A program made the translations under genes and the position numbers. Under the pieces are notes generated by a model. It did not search any database. It was not told the DNA's origin and was given only the letters and a program-made list of their open reading frames with translations. From Pogona vitticeps (Eukaryota; Chordata; Lepidosauria; Squamata; Agamidae): a stretch of DNA of 64,000 bases. Below are positions 9,785 to 19,961 of the stretch, piece by piece. Numbering within the stretch: position 1 is the stretch's first letter; each line of letters begins with the position of its first letter. The DNA lies in NCBI RefSeq assembly GCF_051106095.1, contig NC_135785.1, positions 96,069,001-96,133,000 of the forward strand. Reading direction: 5' to 3'.

Positions 9785-11740
9785 CACGTGTTGCAATATC
9801 CCAGGACGACAGCAATGGCACTCTGCACTGCCAAAGCGTGCTTAGCAGTGAAGCCGGCATTGCCCTTCTACGCTGGAATAATGACTCAACAAGTATTATG
9901 GAATAAACACGAGCCACACTTTATAATGTGTGTGGTGATAAAAGCCTTTCGTGGCTTTGCCCCACTTTTACATGGTCATGGTTTTCAAGTAGTCATGGAC
10001 AACACCACTACCATGTATTACATAAACAAGCAAGGGGGCACCCGCCCCCTGTCACGTCTTTACCTCACTATTCACCTATGAGAATGGTGCTGCGACCATC
10101 ATGTGTTTCCTGTGGCTATTCATGTCTCCACAAAAGAGAACAAGCTGGCAGACAGAGTGAGTCGTCTCACTGTACAGACTCACGAATGGGAACTCGATAC
10201 ACCAACGTTCATGATGATTTGCGAATGGTGGGGATATCCAACAGTGCATATGTTTGCAACTCCTCTCAACACAAGGTGCAGCATGTTCTGTTCTCAGGCA
10301 GACAAAGGTCCCGCATCACTGGGAGATGCGTTCATGGTCTGGTGGAAATCCAACCTCCTCTACCTCTTTCCACCAATACTACTCATTCAGAGAACCTTGG
10401 TCAAAATACGACAGGTATGGGCCAATGCCATATTGATAGCACCATGGTGGCCACGTCAGCCGTGGTTTACTACCCTCATGGCGATGGCATCGGGCTTCAA
10501 GCAGCTACCACTTCTGCCGCATCTACTCACCCAGGATGCCGGCAATATTCATCACCCAGATCTACAATCACCCCATCTGACAGCGTGGAGAATTCTACCT
10601 TGATTCAGGAAGTCCTTAATCAAGCTAGGAAACCCTCTACTAAGCTCCTTTATTCATATAAATGGAATAACTTTCTACGGTTTACTCAATCTAGGAACCT
10701 ACAAACTTTGCCTGTTTCCCTGAATACTTTGCTCACTTACTTACATTATCTATTTGATCAAGGTTTAGCCCTGTCTACTTTGAAAGTTTACATTTCAGCG
10801 ATCGTTTCCTTTCAGCCCTGTGATTCTGACTCTGCTCGTTTGTTTTCCCACCCAACTCTTAAATCCTTTCTGAAAGGCCTTAGGAACATTCGACCACCTG
10901 TTAAACTTCCTCTATCTCAGTGGGGAGCTTGTGCTGCATGCTGTCACATGCCGCCCCTTTGAGCCTATGGCTACTTTGGACATTAGGCTACTCTCCTTTA
11001 AAACTTTGTTCTTAGTAGCAATCACTTCGGCAAGAACAGCTAGTGAACTTGCGGCACTACGATCTGACACACCTTACCTACAGTTTTTCCGGGATAAAGT
11101 CATCCTCTACCCTGATGTATCGTTTCTTCCTAAGGTTGTCTGCAGTTTCCATCTCAATCAACCTATAACATTATCAGCTTTGTTTCCTAATCCTTCCTCA
11201 GAAGCAGAGCGTATTTTCCACTCACTAGATGTACGTCGAGCCTTGGCGTACTATATAACAAGGACCAAGGACTTTCGTAACTCTCCCAAATTATTTTTGT
11301 GCTTCCATGGCCCACATAAAGGTTCTCCCGCTTATCCTTCCACAATTTCCAGATGGATTGTCTCCACTATCTCTCTGGCATATGAGCTGGTGGGGAAGGA
11401 GCCTCCAACTGGGTTGAAAGCTCATTCCACCAGAGCTATGGTCATGTCCACAGCTCTGTTGCGGGGTGCTGATGTTCTGGACATTTGCAGGGCAGCAACT
11501 TGGTCTACTGCATCCACCTTTGTCACACAATACCGGTTGGACCTCAGGGCCAAGAAGGAAGCTAGTTTCGGGAGAGCTGTCCTGACATCGGTGTTGGAGT
11601 GACATCCCTCCTTCTGGTAAGTGAGCATTCACAGAGGCCATGTAGAAGAAAGAGAGGTTGCTTATCTGCAACCGTGGTTCTTTATTATCCTCCAACTTAA
11701 TGTCGTGTCACCCTTTCCAGTAGCCACCAGTTCACTTATC
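9785..11740 (+). mobile_element. DIRS-type retrotransposon fossil, 3' half
   Basis: Recognisable parts in order are the end of an RNase H domain (DNTTTMYYINKQGGTRP, then HVSTKENKLADRVSRL) and a tyrosine recombinase. The recombinase shows TSARTASELAALR, LKAHSTRAMVMSTALLRGAD and ATWSTASTFVTQYRLDL, with the Arg and His-x-x-Arg-like positions expected of the family. The last 223-codon frame (10931-11602) carries most of the recombinase. After it comes sequence like a DIRS terminal repeat (GCTTATCTGCAACCGTGGTT). The copy lacks its 5' half, is broken in several places, and is old. Confidence 0.82.
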
Positions 11741-11940
11741 CTCAATGCACCAAAAAAATGTTAGCAATGGTGCAGCCCTAAATAATGTTGCCTCGTAATG
11801 ATCACTACAAAAGCATGCCATTGTTGACAATCTTTTTCCCAACAATGCTGGGAAGATGGGTGCACTTTTGTCTTTGACCTAACCCCATTTCTTACTCCAG
11901 CCTTCAATCATCTTCCAAATGCAGAAGTCAGAGGTATGAT

Positions 11941-11979
11941 ATCTTTCTCTCTCTCTCTCTCTTTCTCTCTGTCTCTCTA
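11941..11979. repeat. (TC)n microsatellite
   Basis: A mostly pure TC run with a few interruptions, abutting the 3' end of the L2-like remnant that follows. Confidence 0.9.
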
Positions 11980-12890
11980 CAAGATTTTTAGCCGCGCCAT
12001 TGCCAGTGGTCTCTGAGCAGCGTACAACAATATTAAAACTTTGAAAACATTAAAACGATTAAAAATGGGCAATATTATAATAAAAAACATTATAATAATA
12101 TCCTATATTAAAACAATCATTAAAACATAAATATTAATAAATCCTGCTGCTTATATGGCCAGCTAAAGAATACTATTTAATTAAAATGCTGACTAAACAG
12201 AAAAGGTATTTGCCTGGCGCCAAAAATGTTGGAGCCAGGTGGATCTCTATAGGGAGGGTGTTCCAAACTGGTGGTGGTGGGTGCCCGGGCCATCTCCTTG
12301 TACCACAAAGCGACCTGGGCTTCGACAGGAGCGCCAACCATATCAACTGGAAACTCCCCTAGAGCATTCAGGAATCCTTCAGGATCCATAAATCTCCGAG
12401 GGTGGATCATTTTAATTGATCTCCCACCCCTGCAGAGGGTAGTAGTGGCAGAAAGTCTAAACTTTATCAGGAAATGGTCTGACCATGACAACGGGGTCAA
12501 AGATAAACCCACCACATCCAGACCACCATCCCCCCATCCCATTGAGAATATTAGGTCAAGTGTATGGCCTTTCTCATGTGTCGGGCTGATGACATGTCGA
12601 GACAGCCCCATGGTTGTCATGGCGGCGATGAAGTCCTGAGCCGCCCCTGTTAAGGTGGCCTTGGAATGGAGGCTGAGGTCCCCAGTACCAAAAGTCTGGG
12701 GGTCCTCACCACTAGGTCTGAGATCACCTCCATCAGCTCAGGAAGGGAGACTGTTGGTAAGCAGCAGGGTGGGCAGTACACCAACAGATATCCCTAAAGC
12801 CTGGCATGAAAAGCTAACACTAACATCCTGCCCTGTATGGATCCAGGTGACAGCCCCTTCCTGTGCAAATAAATTATAAACTGCTGCAGG
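11980..12890 (-). mobile_element. L2-like LINE remnant with endonuclease end (copy B)
   Basis: The minus-strand translation gives AAMTTMGLSRHVISPTHEKG, HTLDLIFSMG and SDHFLIKFRLS, the C-terminal part of an apurinic-type endonuclease of the L2 group. Its SDH motif holds the catalytic Asp and His. Upstream codons (AGDLNLHSKAT-like) are also visible. The 3' part (low coordinates) jumps to the last ORF2 codons and a 3' UTR, so most of the reverse transcriptase is deleted. Inactive. Confidence 0.78.
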
Positions 12891-12949
12891 TGTTCAACTA
12901 GAGCAGGCCGTATCAGCTCCAAACTTATTAGGTTTCTGAACTCCTGGAA

Positions 12950-13790
12950 TTCTGTACTAACTGCCGAACATCCTTGGGGCCAAGGCCAAACCTATTGCTT
13001 TTTCTGCGTCATCCTGCCAATTTGCCAAACCTCTGGGAGCAATGTCTCTGGATATTCGTTGGCTCCTGGATCTAACTCCCTGAACTGCTAAACTGTTGTC
13101 AAGGCCAGGGATATGCTGTGCTTGAACTAGAATCTTAGGGCACACAATGTAAATGCGGGCCCTAGTGTCATCACACATTCAGAGTGTGAAGTGAGGTTTT
13201 TAATGGTGTAAACCACTGCTTGGTTATTGCACCAGAAGCGCATTACTGAGTTAGCCCATTCATGCACCCACAACCACAAAGCATCTACTATAGGAAAAAA
13301 TTTCAGGAATGTAAGGTCCCAGGTTATCCCCTGTTGGTGCCATTCCTCTGGCCAAACCTCTGCACACCATTTACCTTTAAAACAAATTCTGAAGCCCAAT
13401 GAGCCTGCAGCATCAGTCTGAACCTGGACATCGGCCCTGAGGTTCATCTCAGATCTCTAAAAAGAGACTCCATTAAACCCATCCAAAAACTGGCTCCAAA
13501 CCTGCAAATACTGCTTCATGCCCAATGTCACCCGAGTCGTATGGAGTTGGACAAGGCTCCTTAAGTGATCCGAATCTTGAGGTTGTTTAGTTTATTGACT
13601 GGCAATCTCGAAGTCTGAGTCTGTGTGTCAGGTTCTATTCCCAAAAACATGAGGGAAGTGGATGGTCCTTCAGTTTTTTCCTCCACTAAAGTCAGGCTCA
13701 GCTCACATGCCATTGATTGGAATGCTTCCAATACAAATTTACATCCTCCAGTGTTGCTCTCCCCACTATTTCTTTGCATTTTTCATTTAA
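12950..13790 (-). mobile_element. DIRS-type retrotransposon fossil, RT end and RNase H
   Basis: Minus-strand frames show EKTEGPSTSLMFLGIEPDT (end of reverse transcriptase), then VQTDAAGSLGFRICFKGKWC, DLTFLKFFPIVDALWLW and FWCNNQAVVYTIKNLTS (RNase H), then AQHIPGLDNSLA. The set and order fit DIRS/Ngaro-type elements. It faces the 9785-11740 fossil and differs from it in RNase H sequence, so it looks like a second lineage. It is fragmentary, broken in several places, and old. Confidence 0.8.
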
Positions 13791-13860
13791 GAAGTGTCAA
13801 GGAAAATTACAGGCCTGAGCAGAATGGAGTATATTAATGAGAATCCATAATGAACAGATG

Positions 13861-14140
13861 TGTTAAAACTGAGTCATGATGACTCAGCAGGGATGATGCA
13901 ACTCAGGGATGATGCAACATGTAATCTGATTGGTCCTGTATATGTATATATGTGTGAGTTGTACAGACAATGTATTCCTTCCTGCTTGAGATGACAGCTA
14001 CACGTTATGCTGCCAGACTGCTGTAAATACTCTGTAAATACACGTTGGTGGATGAAATGCTGCTGGAGTGTGTGTAAGTTATTTCTGGACTGCCTGGACT
14101 GCGAATTACTCTGCTAAAACCACGATTTGCGCTAAAAACA
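13861..14140. mobile_element. Possible solo LTR
   Basis: A 280-bp stretch that begins TGTTAAAACT and ends GCTAAAAACA. It contains an ATTGG box followed by TATATGTATATATG about 10 bases later, a promoter layout typical of LTRs. No clear target-site duplication is visible and no internal region adjoins it. It could equally be part of an unrelated repeat. Confidence 0.3.
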
Positions 14141-14142
14141 CT

Positions 14143-15412
14143 AACAAGAAGGCCCTCATGTCTCTCCTTGCTATTCTTTTTGAAGTCTGCATTCAATTTT
14201 CTGTAACTTTCCCTATCTCCCTTGCATTTTGTTTCCCTTATCTGCTATTTGTAAGGCCTCGTTGGACAGCCACTTTGCTTTCTTGCATTTCCTTTTCTTT
14301 GGGATGGTTTTTGTTGCTGCCTCCTGTATAATGTTATGAGCCTCTATCTAAGTTCTTCAGGCACTCTGTCCACCAAATTGAGTTCCTTAAATCGGTTCTT
14401 CACTCCCACTGTGTATTCATAAGGGATTTGATTTAGATTATACCTGACTAGCCCAGTGGTTTTTCCTACTCTCTTCAGTTTAAGCTTGAATTTTGTTATG
14501 AGAAGTTGATGATCAGAGCCACAATCAGCTCCAATTATTGTTTTTGTTGACTGTATAGAGCTTCTCCATCTTTGGCTGCAGAGAATATAGTCAATCTGAT
14601 TACCGTATTGCCCATCTGGTGATTTCCATGTGTAGAGTTGCCCCTTGTGTTGTTGGAAAAGAGTGTTTGTGATGGCCAGCTTGTTCTTTTGACAAAATTC
14701 TATTAGCCTTTTCCCTGCTTTGTTTTGAACTCCAAGGCCAAACTTACCTGTTGTTCCTTTTATCTCTTGACTCCCTACTTTAGCATTCCAATCCCCTAGA
14801 ATGAGAAGAACATCTTTCTTTGGTGTCAGTTCTATGAGGGGTACTCTATTCTGTGGGATTCTTGCCCACAATAGTAGATATGGTAATCATCTGAATTGAA
14901 TTTGCCCACTGCCACCCATTTTAGTTCACTGACATGCAGGATGTCAATGATTATTCTTGCCATCGCCTGTTTGACCACATCCAGCTTAGCAAGGTTCATA
15001 GATCTTACATTCTAGGTTCCTATGCAGTATTTTTCTTTGCAGCATTGGACTTTCCTTTCACTTCCAGGCGTGTCCACAGCTCAGTGTCCTTTCGGTTTTG
15101 GCCCAACCACTTCATTAGCTCTGGAGCTACTTCTACTTCTCCTTCACTCTTCCTCAATAGCACGTTGGATGCCTTCCGACCTGAGGGGCCCATCTTCCAG
15201 TGTCATATCTTTTAGCCTTTTGTTTCTGTTCAGGGGTTTTCTTGGCAAAGATACTGGGATGGCTTGCCAGTTCCTGCTCCAGGTGTATCCCGTTTAGTCA
15301 GAACTCTCCACTATGACCTGTCCGTCTTGGGTGTCCCTGCACGACATAGCCCATAGCTTCTCTTAATTACTCAAGCCCCTTCGCCGCGACAAGGCAGCAA
15401 TCCGTTAAGGAG
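14143..15412 (-). mobile_element. BovB LINE, 5' region and endonuclease
   Basis: Minus strand, 5' end near 15412 with the BovB leader (GGATTGCTGCCTTGTCGCGG). A start region reads MNLAKLDVVKQAMARIIIDI, then FNSDDYHIYYCGQES. After an internal deletion, an open frame of 175 codons (14871-14344) carries ELTPKKDVLLILGDWNAKVG, FGLGVQNKAGKRLIEFCQKN, GQYGNQIDYILCSQRWRSSI and GADCGSDHQLLITKFKLKLK. Those are endonuclease motifs including the GDWN, QIDYIL and SDH catalytic signatures. It ends in linker sequence at about 14143. Reverse transcriptase is absent. Confidence 0.92.
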
Positions 15413-16650
15413 ATTATTATGAATAAACAACAACAAATTGGCCACTAAAAATCAAAACATTATTTTAACATTATGTCAATACATATATGTGTATCAGCTT
15501 TTCAGTAAATAAATTGTGTTGCAATAAATGTAGTTTTCTAACAAATAGTTTGGAACACATTTTTCAGTGGGGTGCTGACTATTTAATGAGCCTGTGTTCT
15601 AAATGATATTAGGCGGCTGTGTGATGCTGCCTTCAGACCATTCCCTGCAAATGTTACACACAATCTGTGACAACAATATAACCAACACTGATAATCATAA
15701 TGCACGCAGGGAGGGACTGTATGAGGTCAAAGATTACATAATCAGTTATGTCACAAACCTCTTTGTTTACCTGCTAGATTTAGTGGAAGTATTGCTTAGC
15801 AGACTGTAGAAATAGCTGATGCCAAGGGATTTAACTGTCAGAAACTGGTCTCTGAGTCTCTCGCTCTTCAATTCCCAGGAGATCTGCCTTGTCAATTATA
15901 TACCTGTGCCATCATTTTTTATTTGGCTTCCTTGCTAGTGTGTTTATTGTGTGTGAATCTCTGCGTTTTAGGTACAGAAGCTTATTCCCCCACCTCAAAT
16001 AGCCTAGCTCTTGTTAAAGGTCTGATTTACTTTCTCAGTGTGAGTTTCTTTTTAATAAAAGGCAAACCCTCTTGTTTCTGTCTGCATTTGTAAGCAAGCA
16101 CATTTATTTTATTCATATATTTGGAGAATAATACAGTGTTGTTTTGCATGTTTAATATTCATACTGTAAAGCACTATTATTCTATTGCCTGTTTCATTCA
16201 TTTCACCTCATTGGGCACTGGATTTAATTTCCATTGTAGCTCATTAGCTAAACATAGTATAACTCATTACAGTTTCAACTATTACTATTATTACCATTAT
16301 ATCTGATCATTAGTTTAATGTAATCAATCATGAGGCATCTCTGCATCAATAATACATGGTACCTCTATTCCTAGAGGGAGGCAAACTGGTTTCCTCTCAC
16401 TGTCAATAAGGCTTGTAAGAGCAAGTAGTTTTGGTAGGACTGGGCAGCAAGGTCAGGATGGTGATAATGGAGCAGTTCTACATTTACTGCCAGAGCTATG
16501 TTTCATCCTGAAGATGAAAGACAGGCAGAGGAAGAAGCAACATAACTGAGGTGGCCCCTAAGGTGGAAGGTATGAATATGGCCTTCACCGCTTTGTTCAG
16601 TGCAGCAGTACTCCGTCTGAACCTTAATTATGCTATTTGATGCTCTAACA
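15413..16650. other. Unannotated intergenic stretch
   Basis: No repeat or gene recognised. A forkhead-like TGTTTAC site lies near 15762 in a moderately complex stretch, but nothing else supports a regulatory call. Confidence 0.45.
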
Positions 16651-16788
16651 CAGGGGCTCCCAACCTTGGGTAACCCAAGTGTTCCTGGACTGCAGTTCTC
16701 AGAAGCCTTCACCATCAGCTGTACTGACCTAGATTTCTGGAAGTTGCAGTCCAAGAACACCCGGGTTACCCAAGTTTGGGAACCACTG
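16651..16788. mobile_element. hAT-like miniature element
   Basis: A 138-bp element whose halves are complementary: 'cccaaccttgggtaacccaa' on the left against 'cccgggttacccaagtttgg' on the right, and 'ttcctggactgcag' against 'ttgcagtccaagaa'. The left end is CAGGGGCTCC and the right end is the complement of CAGTGGTTCC. The 8-bp flanks (CTCTAACA and ATCTAGCT) agree at only 5 positions. Same family as 53915-54050. Confidence 0.8.
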
Positions 16789-16846
16789 ATCTAGCTTGTT
16801 GCCAAATAAAGGGATTATGCACATCCAAAAAAGATGTCTTTGGTGT

Positions 16847-17102
16847 ACAGCGGACCCTCGACTTACAGACGGCTCGACTTACAGACTTCCCTGGCCGCAA
16901 AATTTAGGTTCGACTTGCAGTCAGAGAATCGACCTACAGACCAGAAAAAACCAAAATGGAACAAAAATGGAACAAAAATGGCCTGTTATGGGATTAATTG
17001 GTTTTCAATGCATTGTAAGTCAATGGAGACTCGACCTACAGACTTTTCGACCTGCAGCCACTGTTCCAATATGGATTAATTTCATAAGTAGAGGGTCCAC
17101 TG
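16847..17102. mobile_element. Non-autonomous Tigger-type element
   Basis: A 256-bp element with ends CAGCGGACCCTCGACTTACA and the complement of CAGTGGACCCTCTACTTATG, flanked by TA on both sides. Subterminal 'gacttacaga' and 'gacctacaga' modules repeat in both orientations. No coding capacity. Confidence 0.88.
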
Positions 17103-18990
17103 TAGTTGCCTGATGTTCTTAACCAGTCTGTCTGTTGACGTCTACCAAGACCTTCTGTCCACCTGCCCATTTTCCAGTGTTCTCCCTTTTATTGCACTAC
17201 TTTAACCCAAATCAGCTCCCCTTTCTTTACTGCCTCTTCTTTGGTGCCTCTCTTCAACTAATGAGCTTTAATTGGCAAGACTGAACTCCAACTTTGGTGT
17301 GCATGCTTTGAAGAATTACACATGTGTATGCACACACATATACATATTTTTAGAAAATTCAGAAAATTATTTCTTTGAAATCTGTAATACCCACTTTAGG
17401 GTCTACTGCTTATCCAAATTTTATGCATATCTGTGAAAAACCAAAAATATTACAGCTGTTTTGGTTTTCTCAATCGATGTTACTAGGTGGACTGGCAATT
17501 CACTTTTCCAGGTCATTTCAGATTTAGAATGAGACAAAATCTGCAGGTGTTCAGATCCATTTAGACCAGATTATAGCTGGATCAAAATCAGGCTACAAAT
17601 TGAATTGGGTGGTTTGTGCACAAGCCCCTTCTTTCCTTTTTACATGTGAGATTGCCACACACTCCAAATGGTCAGAAATCATGATTTCGCTTCAACATAA
17701 AACAAAACCTTATATATGACTGAAAACGTGCCCTGATCACTCTTTGTATTACAAAAACGGCAACTGGAGGAGGGGCTTGACCCTGGCTAGGTCAAAAGAT
17801 CAAAGATCAGATCCTTCTTTGCTCTGATCCAAAATAGCCACCCTGTTCCAAGGCTGGGAGTTCTAATCACCCCAATCCCACAATCCAAGTAATCTGAACC
17901 AGTGGTGAGGGTGTGAATTCAACCTGAAATGTATCTTTTTTAAAAATTAACATTTTATTAATTTTTCAATATCTCTAGATTCAGTTTGTGCTTGTTAAAC
18001 ACTGTGTTACATGGGTTGCTTATAATTATTTGTTTTAGCATCTTAGTGTCTTCTTAGTTGTCCCTTCAAAATCTATATATTCTTTAAGCATTTGCACCAA
18101 TCTTATATGTATTTTAGTATACAATATTGGCTACTATCATAATATTGCTCTCATAGTATACAATGTTCTCAAAATTCGCTAGTAAAATACCTAATGAAAG
18201 CAATTCTATTTTCAAATCTATATAATTTTGAGGCAATTTGACCGACCGACTTTGAATTTTATACCAATAATAACTGAATACATTCCTAACGCATAGTAAA
18301 TCTTATCTAAAGCATTTTACAGTTTCTCTTTATATAATTGTTTAGCCATTTCTATCTCCACATTTTCTGTCATATCTATATCAATATCATATCTAATATA
18401 TGTTAAGTACTATTTGTTTTACCTCACCTTAAGAACCACCATGTTGTGCCTTTACCCCGAGTCATGGTCCCTTATTTCAGTTTAATTCCCTTTTCTAATA
18501 TATAAGTTATGTCCCCTTACAGTTCTAGAAGTTAGATATATACATGCTTTCAACGTTACAGACCACCTTAATATTTTTTCATTTACATGTTTCTAAGTAA
18601 CTCCTTCTCTTGTTTGTCTTCCCAATTTTTATTCCTATCTCTCTAAAAATTCTGCCGTCCATTGTATCGTCTGAGATCATTTTATGCACTTGATCTATCT
18701 CCAATAGATCTTCCAGGCTATTTTTAAACTAAATTTGTTGGTTCTCTCCCCTTATCTTCCCTTAGCACACTCTCCTCGTCTCCATGGTTAGAATTAAATC
18801 TCCTAAATGTTATCCTCTGATTTCCTCTAGCCCCTCCTTTGGTTGGCATACATCATCCACCACCCTCCCATTTCCTTGTTCATTATTTCCTGTCCCCTAT
18901 TGAATGTAGTCCTTTCTTAACTGCTCATTGAATAATTTTGCCTCTTCGTTGTGGGATCTCACTATTTCTAAAATTGTTTGAAGGGGAGAT
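17103..18990. other. Intergenic, partly an A/T-rich LINE-like repeat
   Basis: From 17103 to about 17930 I see nothing recognisable. From 17935 to 18990 the sequence has the texture of a minus-strand LINE remnant: an A-rich end near 17935 and a minus-strand reading QTILEIVRSHNEEAKLFNEQ next to the LTR element. The minus-strand reading on the other side of the LTR element (24637-24690) ends LQQGKFWDETK and could continue it. The LINE family is not identified. Confidence 0.3.
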
Positions 18991-19523
18991 TGTTACATAC
19001 AGCACTGATGTTACCTGTCTGTCATGGGTTTGGAGGGAAAGTTCCATCCTATGGGGAGTGGAAGGCGGGACATCAGGAGGAGGGGCTGTACTGTATATAA
19101 ATGTGATGCGTGTGTGGTGAGAGAGAGAAATAGAGAGACACTGGGTTGTGACGAAGCAGCAGCTGGGAAGAAGAAGCTGTTGTGGGAGTCTGTGTGTCAG
19201 ACAGGGTACTACTGTGTGTCAGAGTACCAACCTGATAGGTTCAGGTGTCTGTTGGGTAGCCAGAACTGATAGGTTCAGGGTCTGTGCTTCAAGTTAAAGG
19301 TTCTGTGGGAACCAAACTGTATGCTTGTATGAGTGAGAATAAGCCACGTTACTTTATCCTATTCACCTGATTGTTTATTTTTCCCTGTGTGTATTTAAAT
19401 AAACCTTATTCTTTTTATTGTTTGAAAAATCCATCCCTGGTCTGTGTGACTTCTTAAAGGGAATGGTTGGTGGCAGCTTAGTGTAACTGTGTGACATATC
19501 CCAGTAGGTCTGGGTTTGTCACA
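18991..19523 (+). repeat. 5' LTR
   Basis: It starts TGTTACATAC and ends GGGTTTGTCACA. It contains a TATATAA box at 19094-19100 and an AATAAA signal at 19398-19403. It has the same length as the 3' LTR and I found no difference when reading the two side by side. Confidence 0.93.
19094..19100 (+). promoter_or_regulatory. TATA box in the 5' LTR
   Basis: TATATAA lies about 100 bases into the LTR, followed by a GT/GA-rich stretch where transcription probably starts. The same box is at 24207-24213 in the 3' LTR. Confidence 0.6.
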
Positions 19524-19528
19524 TTGAT

Positions 19529-19546
19529 TGGTGTCCAGCGTGTGGG
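19529..19546 (+). promoter_or_regulatory. Primer binding site candidate
   Basis: TGGTGTCCAGCGTGTGGG begins five bases after the LTR end. The TGG start pairs with the CCA end of a tRNA. The sequence is nearest to a leucine tRNA 3' end among those I can recall, but the match is partial. Confidence 0.5.
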
Positions 19547-19961
19547 ATACGACTGGTCCAGTTGTCCAGTGGTCCAGCAAAGCCTTGGCAAGGGTGCCCA
19601 GAGCAAGGGGGGTCTAGTCAGGGACAGTCTGAGGCGCGTAGGTAATCTTCTAGGTGTACCTCACGGGGAGGTGCGCTAGTAGAAGAACGTGCCAACTGGG
19701 GAGACTTAGATTAAGGTGCTCTGAGGTAGCCTAGTTTTGGCGGGAAAAAGCTGAGGCAAAACTGCGTAGTAACAGTGATCTAGCTTGCCAGCTGAGAGGC
19801 CCAGCAGAGGGGGGTAGGCTCTGACTCGATACTGTTGCAAGTAGTGCTGAAGAACAGCAGCAATCTCTATAGGGAGAGCTGGTTCTGAGGCAAGAAGGAA
19901 AAAAGTGGTCGTTTTATTTTGAGGCTTGACTTTTTAAAGCAGCCTGTTCTGAGGGGGGATT

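Noticed and set aside
10931-11602. Host gene for a recombinase-like protein of 223 codons
   Set aside because: Sequence and context match the tyrosine recombinase of a DIRS-type fossil, with RNase H sequence upstream and a terminal repeat downstream.
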